Assembly (NCBI GenBank): GCA_005473895.2
Contig: SRJI02000035.1
Coordinates: 1-49,043, forward strand
Reading direction: 5' to 3'
Source of the DNA: Carideicomes alvinocaridis
Lineage (GTDB): Bacteria > Pseudomonadota > Alphaproteobacteria > Rhodobacterales > Rhodobacteraceae
DNA: 49,043 nucleotides
Below, one piece after another: positions 43,412 to 49,043 of this stretch; the stretch's first letter is position 1; each line of letters opens with the position of its first letter. The translations under genes were made by a program, and so were the position numbers. Below the pieces are notes generated by a model, which was not told the DNA's origin, ran no database searches, and saw only the letters and a list, made by a program, of their open reading frames with translations.

Positions 43412-43516
43412 CAGCGTCAGGCGGGCCGTTTCATCGTTTCCAATCCGAACCGATCTTGCTAAGCCCGCCGGCACTGCCGCGTGGCAATTTCCCATGCCGA
43501 AAGCACATGGACGGGC
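43370..43516 (+). promoter_or_regulatory. Alternative RNA pairings in the cysS leader
   Basis: Three mutually constraining pairings are visible. ATGAAACGG (43370-43378) pairs with CCGTTTCAT (43426-43434), enclosing CTGAC-AGC-GTCAG (43408-43420), which overlaps the last Cys codon and the stop. GCGGGC (43421-43426) can pair with GCCCGC (43463-43468). The latter can instead pair with CGGGC (43512-43516) just before the cysS ATG. A ribosome held on the Cys codons would break the first two stems, free GCGGGC, and so uncover the cysS start. No T-run terminator was found, so translational control is more likely than transcription attenuation. Confidence 0.45.
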
Positions 43517-43520
43517 GCTC

Positions 43521-44966
43521 ATGACCGAGATCAGGCTGACCAACACCAAGACCCGCCGCAAGGAGGTCTTTGCCCCGATCGACCGGGACGATGTGCGGAT
43601 GTATGTCTGCGGGCCCACGGTCTATGACCGGGCGCATCTGGGCAATGCGCGGCCCGTCGTGGTGTTCGACGTGCTCTACCGGCTGCTGCGGCATGTCTAC
43701 GGCGAAGGCCACGTGACCTATGTGCGCAACTTCACCGACGTGGACGACAAGATCAACGCGCGGGCGCTGGAGAACGTGGGCCAGGACGGCGACGTCACCG
43801 CCGAGATCGCGCGCATCACCGGCCAGACCACGCAATGGTTCCTCGACGACATGGGGGCGCTCGGCGCGCTGGAGCCCGACCGGATGCCGCGGGCCACGCA
43901 ATACATCCCCCAGATGATCGCCATGATCGAAACGCTGATCGAGGGCGGCCATGCCTACGAGGCGGAGGGTCACGTGCTGTTCTCCGTCTCGTCGTGGAAG
44001 GAGGGCTACGGCAGGCTCTCGGGCCGGTCGGTCGAGGACATGATCGCCGGCGCCCGGGTCGAGGTGGCGCCCTACAAGCGCGACCCGATGGATTTCGTGC
44101 TGTGGAAGCCCTCCTCGGGTGACCTGCCGGGCTGGGACAGCCCCTGGGGCCGCGGGCGGCCGGGCTGGCATATCGAATGCTCGGCCATGGCCTATGACCT
44201 GCTGGGCGAGAGCTTCGACATCCACGGGGGCGGCAACGACCTGATGTTCCCGCACCACGAGAACGAGATCGCGCAGAGCTGTTGCGCACACCCTGAGGGG
44301 GAATTCGCCCGCTACTGGCTGCATAACGAGATGCTGCAGGTGGAGGGCAAGAAGATGTCCAAGTCGCTGGGCAACTTCTTCACCGTGCGGGATCTGCTGG
44401 TTCAGGGCGTGCCGGGCGAGGTGATCCGCTTCGTCTTCCTCTCGACGCATTACCGCAAGCCGATGGACTGGACGGCGGAGAAGGCGCGGGAGGCGGAGGC
44501 GACGCTGGCGGAATGGTTCGAAATGACCGCTGGCGTCGAACCGGATGCCTACGGATTGCACTCGGTAGTCCCCTTTCTCGCTAACGATTTGAACACCGCG
44601 GAAGCGATTGGTCGGCTACACATGCTGGCAAACTCAGGGAATGCGTCGGAGCTTCTGGCGGGAATGAATTTTCTCGGCCTAACCCCTTCCGAAGATTGGT
44701 TCACAAAGAAGGAAGCTCTTCGCGAGGGGACCGTTGCAGTGGGAATTGCATGGGCTGGGAATCTGAGTGCTGATCGTCAGGAAGTTCTCTTTTCGATCGC
44801 TCACAAGTGGGCGGTGATGCGAAAGGAGAAGAACTATGCCGACGCAGATGCCTTGAGAACTGAAGCTGCCGAGGCCGGAGTTGAACTCCGAGCCCTGAAG
44901 GGCCGCGAGGCGCAGGCCGAACTGCAGAAAGACTACGACTTCGCGAAACTGGAGGGGCTGGCGTGA
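43521..44966 (+). CDS. cysS: Cysteinyl-tRNA synthetase
   Basis: 481 residues from ATG 43521 ([10 protein letters not shown]); an ATG at 43494 would add 9 residues. Class I synthetase: zinc Cys30 in [13 protein letters not shown]-like HLGN at 39-42, [31 protein letters not shown] with KMSKS at 278-282. The catalytic part is normal for the genome. From about codon 334 to 453 (44521-44880) base composition falls to about 55% G+C by hand count, against 72% in the preceding 60 nt. Codon use there shifts to TTG, GAT, CTT and GAA, suggesting the C-terminal domain came by recombination. The frame remains open. Confidence 0.95.
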   Translation: MTEIRLTNTKTRRKEVFAPIDRDDVRMYVCGPTVYDRAHLGNARPVVVFDVLYRLLRHVYGEGHVTYVRNFTDVDDKINARALENVGQDGDVTAEIARITGQTTQWFLDDMGALGALEPDRMPRATQYIPQMIAMIETLIEGGHAYEAEGHVLFSVSSWKEGYGRLSGRSVEDMIAGARVEVAPYKRDPMDFVLWKPSSGDLPGWDSPWGRGRPGWHIECSAMAYDLLGESFDIHGGGNDLMFPHHENEIAQSCCAHPEGEFARYWLHNEMLQVEGKKMSKSLGNFFTVRDLLVQGVPGEVIRFVFLSTHYRKPMDWTAEKAREAEATLAEWFEMTAGVEPDAYGLHSVVPFLANDLNTAEAIGRLHMLANSGNASELLAGMNFLGLTPSEDWFTKKEALREGTVAVGIAWAGNLSADRQEVLFSIAHKWAVMRKEKNYADADALRTEAAEAGVELRALKGREAQAELQKDYDFAKLEGLA

Positions 44967-44980
44967 TGGTGGTGACCGGA

Positions 44981-45048
44981 CAGGAGGGGGCTCTGCCCCC
45001 CGTCGCTTCGCTCCTCCCCCCGGAGTTTTTTGGGCAAGATGAAGGAGG
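44981..45048 (+). repeat. Dispersed intergenic element, type 1, supplying the cimA ribosome site
   Basis: Hairpin-forming GGAGGGGG / CCCCC runs, then CCCCGGAGTTTTTTGGGC (45017-45034) and AAGATGAAGGAGG. AAGGAGG (45042-45048) is the ribosome site of cimA, 9 nt before the ATG. It matches the copy at 36076. Confidence 0.78.
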
Positions 45049-45057
45049 GAGCCTGCG

Positions 45058-46710
45058 ATGAGCGAACGGCTCTATCTCTACGACACCACCCTGCGGGACG
45101 GCCAGCAGACCCAGGGCGTGCAGTTCTCCACCGCCGAGAAGGCCAAGATCGCGGCGGAGCTCGACCGGCTGGGCGTCGATTACGTCGAGGGCGGCTGGCC
45201 CGGCGCCAACCCCACCGACAGCGAGTTCTTCGAGAGCCGGCCGCAGATGCGCGCGACCTTCACCGCCTTCGGCATGACCAAGCGGGCGGGGCGCTCGGCC
45301 GAGAATGACGACGTACTGGCGGCGGTGATGAACGCGGACACTCCGGCGGTCTGCCTTGTCGGCAAGACGCATGATTTCCACGTGGAAACGGCGCTCGGCA
45401 TCACGCTCGACGAGAATCTCGAGAACATCCGCCGCTCGGTCGAATACATGGTGGCGCAGGGGCGCGAGGCGCTGTTCGACGCGGAGCATTTCTTTGACGG
45501 CTGGAAGGCCAACCGCGACTACGCGCTGGCCTGTATCCGAGCGGCTTACGAGGCGGGCGCGCGGTGGGTCGTGCTGTGCGACACCAATGGCGGCGCGCTG
45601 CCGAACGAGGTTGGCGCGGTGGTGCGCGAGGTGATCGCGGCGGGCGTGCCGGGCGACCGGCTGGGCATCCATACTCACGACGACACCGCCAATGCCGTGG
45701 CCAATTCGCTGGCCGCCGTGGATGCGGGCGCGCGCCAGATCCAGGGCACGCTGAACGGGCTGGGCGAGCGCTGCGGCAACGCCAACCTGACCACGCTGAT
45801 CCCGACACTTCTGCTGAAGGAGCCCTATGCCAGCGCCTATGACACGGGCGTGGACCGGGCCGCGCTGCAGAGCCTGACGCGGGTGTCGCGGATGCTGGAC
45901 GACATCCTGAACCGGGTGCCGAACCAGCAGGCGCCCTATGTGGGCGCCTCGGCCTTTGCGCACAAGGCGGGGCTGCATGCGAGCGCGATCCTGAAGGACC
46001 CCACCACCTACGAGCACGTGGACCCGGAACTGGTGGGCAATGCGCGGATCATCCCCATGTCGAACCAGGCCGGGCAGTCGAACCTGCGGCGGCGGCTCGT
46101 CGAGGCGGGGCTGGAGGTGGCGCCGGGCGATCCCGCCCTCGGCCGCATCCTCGACCGGGTGAAGGCGCGGGAATCCGAGGGCTATTCCTACGATACAGCG
46201 CAGGCGAGCTTCGAGCTGCTGGCGCGTGACGAGATGGGGATGAAGCCCGACTTCTTCGACGTGGAGCGCTACCGCGTCATCACCGAGCGGCGGCGCAATG
46301 CCCGCGGCCAGGTGGTCGTGGAATCCGAGGCCGTGGTCAGCGTGAACTTCGCGCGCGGCAAGAAGGTGACGTCCTATTACAAGAACGAGCATCCGCAGGA
46401 CCTGCACGATGACGGGCCGGTCAACGCGCTCTGGCAGGCGATGAAATGCGATTTCGGCCCCTACCAGTCGGTCATAGACGATATCTGGCTGGCGGATTTC
46501 AAGGTGCGCATCACGCAGGGCGGCATAGAGGCGGTGACCCGGGTGATCATCGATTTCGAGGACGAGGCGGGGCGTTACTGGTCCACCGTGGGCGTGTCGC
46601 AGAACCTCGTGGACGCGGCCTTCGAGGCGCTGATCGACGCGATCGACTGGAAGCTGGTCCAGGAGGGCGCGGTGCAGGCCCCTCCGGGCCGGACGGAGCA
46701 GCCGGCGTGA
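45058..46710 (+). CDS. cimA: (R)-citramalate synthase
   Basis: 550 residues, DRE-TIM metallolyase family. LYLYDTTLRDGQQTQGV opens the barrel with the catalytic Arg13 and metal Asp; GIHTHDDTANAVANS gives the metal histidines and LNGLGERCGNANL follows. The C-terminal third (from about 390) is a LeuA-type regulatory domain. It condenses pyruvate and acetyl-CoA to citramalate, the threonine-independent route to 2-oxobutyrate and isoleucine. Distinguished from isopropylmalate synthase by length and by the GGWPGANPTDSEFF segment. The stop overlaps the next gene's GTG start. Confidence 0.93.
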   Translation: MSERLYLYDTTLRDGQQTQGVQFSTAEKAKIAAELDRLGVDYVEGGWPGANPTDSEFFESRPQMRATFTAFGMTKRAGRSAENDDVLAAVMNADTPAVCLVGKTHDFHVETALGITLDENLENIRRSVEYMVAQGREALFDAEHFFDGWKANRDYALACIRAAYEAGARWVVLCDTNGGALPNEVGAVVREVIAAGVPGDRLGIHTHDDTANAVANSLAAVDAGARQIQGTLNGLGERCGNANLTTLIPTLLLKEPYASAYDTGVDRAALQSLTRVSRMLDDILNRVPNQQAPYVGASAFAHKAGLHASAILKDPTTYEHVDPELVGNARIIPMSNQAGQSNLRRRLVEAGLEVAPGDPALGRILDRVKARESEGYSYDTAQASFELLARDEMGMKPDFFDVERYRVITERRRNARGQVVVESEAVVSVNFARGKKVTSYYKNEHPQDLHDDGPVNALWQAMKCDFGPYQSVIDDIWLADFKVRITQGGIEAVTRVIIDFEDEAGRYWSTVGVSQNLVDAAFEALIDAIDWKLVQEGAVQAPPGRTEQPA

Positions 46711-47435
46711 CCGAGGCCTTCTTCACCCTGCATCGCGGGCTCGACCGCGAGGGGCCGGGCGAGGCGGAAGACGTGCTCTGGGCATTGGAGAAGGCGGGCC
46801 TGTCGGGCGCGGTCCGGGTGCTGGATGCCGGGGCGGGGCCGGGGGCCGACAGCGTGACGCTGGCCCGCGCGCTGCCAGAGGCGCGTATCGAGGCGGTGGA
46901 GGCGCATCCCGGCTTTGTCGCCGAGGCGCGGGCGCGGCTGGCGCCCTTCGGGGACCGCGTGACGGTGACCGAGGGCGACATGGGCGCGGCGGCCGGACCT
47001 TTCGATTTTATCTGGTGTGCCGGGGCGCTCTATTTCCTGGGCGTGACCGAGGGGCTGCGAGGCTGGCGCGATGCCCTGGCCCCGGGCGGCGTGGTGGCTT
47101 TTTCCGAGCCGGTGCTTGAGCCCGGCGCCTCGGGCGGGGCGCGGGTGTTCTGGGACGGCTACCCCGGCATCACCGACTGGGCGGGCGTGGCCGCCAATGC
47201 CGAGGCCGCGGGCTACGAGGTGCTGGCGACGCGGCGGCTGCAAGGCGCGCCGTGGGAGGCCTATTACCGCCCGCTGGCCGAGCGTGCCGCGGCCCTGCGC
47301 CCGCAGGCGGATGCCGAGCTGACGGCGGTGCTGGACGAGGCGGAACGGGAAATCGCGCTCTGGCAGGCGCATCGGGAGGAGGTGATCTATGGCCTCTTCC
47401 TCGTGCGGCCGGTGAGTGGGGAGGGCGAGGCATGA
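46707..47435 (+). CDS. SAM-dependent methyltransferase
   Basis: 242 residues starting at GTG 46707 within the cimA stop. The SAM-binding motif I is VLDAGAGPGADS (38-49, G42-x-G44-x-G46), and the acidic residue ending motif II is in IEAVEAHP. FDFIWCAGALYFLG is motif IV. The core resembles trans-aconitate- and ubiquinone-type methyltransferases, but the substrate is not evident. Overlaps on both sides make it part of one translational unit with cimA and the hydrolase. Confidence 0.88.
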   Translation: MTEAFFTLHRGLDREGPGEAEDVLWALEKAGLSGAVRVLDAGAGPGADSVTLARALPEARIEAVEAHPGFVAEARARLAPFGDRVTVTEGDMGAAAGPFDFIWCAGALYFLGVTEGLRGWRDALAPGGVVAFSEPVLEPGASGGARVFWDGYPGITDWAGVAANAEAAGYEVLATRRLQGAPWEAYYRPLAERAAALRPQADAELTAVLDEAEREIALWQAHREEVIYGLFLVRPVSGEGEA

Positions 47436-48439
47436 TCTGGCTGACGCGGATCGGGATCGTCGTGGGCGTCTCGGTCCTGGTCTATCTCGGGATCGCGCTC
47501 GGGCTGATCCTGTCGCAGCGGGCCACCGGTGCGGAGATGGCCGGGCAAGGCTCAGGTGGCGGGCTCGACTTCAGCGCGATCCGAGGCGGCGAGAGTCCCG
47601 AGCGTGCGTTGGAGCGCGAGAGCTACGCGGGGGCCGGTGGCACGCAGCTGCCGGTCACGGTGGCGGGGCGCGATCCGTCGGGGGCAAAGCCGGTGCTGGT
47701 CATGGTCCACGGCTCGGGCTGGGACGGGACGCAGTTCGACCGGCTCGCCGCGCGGCTCGCGGACGTGGCGGAGGTGCGGGTGCCGACGCTGCGCGGCCAT
47801 GGCAAGAATCCCGAGCGGCGGGGCGACGTGGATTACATCGGCCAGATGGAGGACGACCTGGCCGCGCTGCTCCGTGACGTGGAGGACGGCCGGCCGGTGG
47901 TGATGCTCGGCCATTCCTCGGGCGGCGGGCTGGTGGTGCGCTTTGCCGGCGGCGCGCATGGGGCGATGATCGACCGGGCGGTGCTGCTGGCGCCGTTCCT
48001 GCAATACGACGCGCCGACGACGCGCGAGAATTCGGGCGGATGGGCGCGGCCGCTTACCCGTCGGATCATCGGGCTTTCGATGCTCAACACCATCGGGATC
48101 CACGCGCTCGACCACCTGACCGCGATGCGCTTCGCCATGCCGCGCGAGGTGCTGGACGGGCCGGAGGGGGATCGCGCCACCACCGCCTATTCCTGGCGGC
48201 TGAACCAGGGCTACGCACCGCGCCGCGACTGGCGGGGGGACGTGGCCGCGCTGCCGCCCTTCCTGCTGGTGGCAGGGACCGGGGACGAGGCCTTCCGCCC
48301 CGACGCCTACGAGCCGGCGATGTCGGAGGTGACCGACACGGGCCGCTACCTGCTGGTCGAGGGCGTGGGCCACCTGGGCATCGTCAACGCGCCCGAGACG
48401 GAGCAAGCCATTCGCGAGGTGCTGAATGATCTCGGGTGA
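47432..48439 (+). CDS. Membrane-anchored alpha/beta hydrolase
   Basis: 335 residues. One N-terminal span (about 5-28) is followed by an alpha/beta hydrolase domain. The oxyanion region is MVHGSGWDG, the nucleophile elbow GHSSGG has Ser162, an acid is in VAGTGDEAF, and the catalytic His lies in GVGHLG near the C-terminus. Lysophospholipase-like. The start ATG overlaps the methyltransferase stop (ATGA), and the 3' end overlaps the next gene by 14 nt. Substrate unknown. Confidence 0.88.
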   Translation: MIWLTRIGIVVGVSVLVYLGIALGLILSQRATGAEMAGQGSGGGLDFSAIRGGESPERALERESYAGAGGTQLPVTVAGRDPSGAKPVLVMVHGSGWDGTQFDRLAARLADVAEVRVPTLRGHGKNPERRGDVDYIGQMEDDLAALLRDVEDGRPVVMLGHSSGGGLVVRFAGGAHGAMIDRAVLLAPFLQYDAPTTRENSGGWARPLTRRIIGLSMLNTIGIHALDHLTAMRFAMPREVLDGPEGDRATTAYSWRLNQGYAPRRDWRGDVAALPPFLLVAGTGDEAFRPDAYEPAMSEVTDTGRYLLVEGVGHLGIVNAPETEQAIREVLNDLG

Positions 48440-49043
48440 CCTGGCCGCCTGTGCCGCGATCGTGGAGCGCGGCGATCCGCAACGGTTCCGCGCGGCCATG
48501 GCGGCGCCGGTCGCGGCGCGGGCGGTGCTGTTCCCGGTCTATGCCTTCAACATCGAGGTGTCGCGCGCGCCTTACGTCTCGCAGGAGCCGATGATCTCAG
48601 AGATGCGCCTGCAATGGTGGGTCGAGGCGCTGGACGAGATTGCCGGCGGCGGGCTGGTGCGGCGCCACGAGGTGGTGCTGCCGCTGGCCCAGGCGGTGGA
48701 TGCCGAGGGCGCGCGGCTGCTGCAGGAGGTGGTCGAGGCCCGGCGCCAGGACCTGGAGCTTGCGCCCTTCGACGATGCGGCGGCCCTCTGGTCCTACCTT
48801 GATGCCACGTCCGGCGCGCTGATGCTGGCCGCCGCAAGCGGGCTGGGCGAGGCCGCGCCGGAGGTGGTGCGCGGCCATGGCCAGGCGGTGGGGCTTGCCA
48901 ATTACCTCGTCGCCGTGCCGCGGCTGGTCGAGATGAACCGCCGGCCGCTGCCGGATTCGAGCGATGCGGCGATCACCGCCCTGGCGCGCGAGGGGCTGGA
49001 CCGGCTGAAGGCGGCGCGGCGCGGGCGCGGGGCGGTGTCGAGC
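48426..49043 (+). CDS. NDUFAF6-like squalene/phytoene-synthase-family protein (cut by window edge)
   Basis: 206 codons visible from ATG 48426. FPVYAFNIEVSRAPYVSQEPMISEMRLQWWVEAL matches the squalene/phytoene synthase fold, but the first Asp-rich metal motif is absent (NIEVSRAP in its place). This fits the NDUFAF6 branch, which assists assembly of respiratory complex I and is probably not a prenyl synthase. The second motif region (AVGLANYLVAVPRLVEMNRR) also lacks the usual DxxxD. The end lies beyond the window. Confidence 0.82.
   Translation, partial: MISGDLAACAAIVERGDPQRFRAAMAAPVAARAVLFPVYAFNIEVSRAPYVSQEPMISEMRLQWWVEALDEIAGGGLVRRHEVVLPLAQAVDAEGARLLQEVVEARRQDLELAPFDDAAALWSYLDATSGALMLAAASGLGEAAPEVVRGHGQAVGLANYLVAVPRLVEMNRRPLPDSSDAAITALAREGLDRLKAARRGRGAVSS

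Noticed and set aside
43370-43520. T-box riboswitch for cysS
   Set aside because: No T-box consensus, specifier loop or antiterminator was seen, and the class is mainly found in Gram-positive bacteria; the Cys-codon ORF explains the region better.
42770-43618. Upstream extension of the MmcQ/YjbR frame to nearly 400 codons
   Set aside because: It would run antisense through the well-supported DUF1697 gene; the family is about 115 residues and a good start exists at 42769.

Overview
This is a GC-rich (roughly two-thirds G+C by eye) chromosomal window that reads as a member of the Rhodobacterales (Rhodobacteraceae, Roseobacter-like). The pointers are a heterotetrameric sarcosine oxidase, a gene-transfer-agent (GTA) type terminase, a TRAP transporter, a DUF1236 SH3 protein, dispersed intergenic elements of a kind I associate with this family, and promoters of the alphaproteobacterial EcfG (general stress response) type. 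No transposase, integrase, CRISPR array or replication origin was seen. The window opens inside ccmI and closes inside an NDUFAF6-like gene.

Layout. 1-7231: ccmI start (minus), then soxB, two small paralogous single-span membrane proteins with stress-type promoters, an intrinsic terminator, soxD-soxA-soxG and a small exported protein. 7401-10456: Fe-type superoxide dismutase, two related exported acidic proteins, and a two-gene unit (68-aa protein plus host-attachment/baeRF-type protein). 10628-16217: fabF-mltG, an orphan GTA small/large terminase pair, and ychF. 16289-20137: SH3-DUF1236 protein (minus), then a ModE-type regulator and modABC with a palindrome over the modA promoter. 20208-28590 (all minus): cyoABCD quinol oxidase, an FdhF/YdeP-type molybdopterin enzyme and a large catalase, with an EcfG-type promoter in front of katE. 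28706-33056: ornithine-cyclodeaminase-family gene diverging from a complete TRAP transporter. 33502-41239: tRNA-Asn, metallo-hydrolase, EnvZ-like kinase, ABC-F ATPase flanked by inverted repeats, ndk, a GFA-family protein, a Pmp3-DUF4112 stress pair and an aminotransferase. 41498-49043: M48 lipoprotein protease, MmcQ/YjbR and DUF1697 proteins, cysS with a candidate cysteine-codon leader peptide, then the overlapping cluster cimA-methyltransferase-hydrolase-NDUFAF6-like.

How it fits together. Sarcosine oxidase releases formaldehyde units and hydrogen peroxide. The window also carries a superoxide dismutase, a catalase and several membrane or envelope proteins. Five exact GGAAC-N16/17-CGTT promoters (about 0.7 expected by chance in 49 kb at equal base composition) lie 29-61 nt upstream of starts of stress-like genes, so much of the accessory content looks like one general-stress regulon scattered among housekeeping operons. 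The most novel-looking element is the cysS leader: a 13-codon ORF with three Cys codons, the last directly before the stop, inside mutually exclusive RNA pairings that reach the cysS start.
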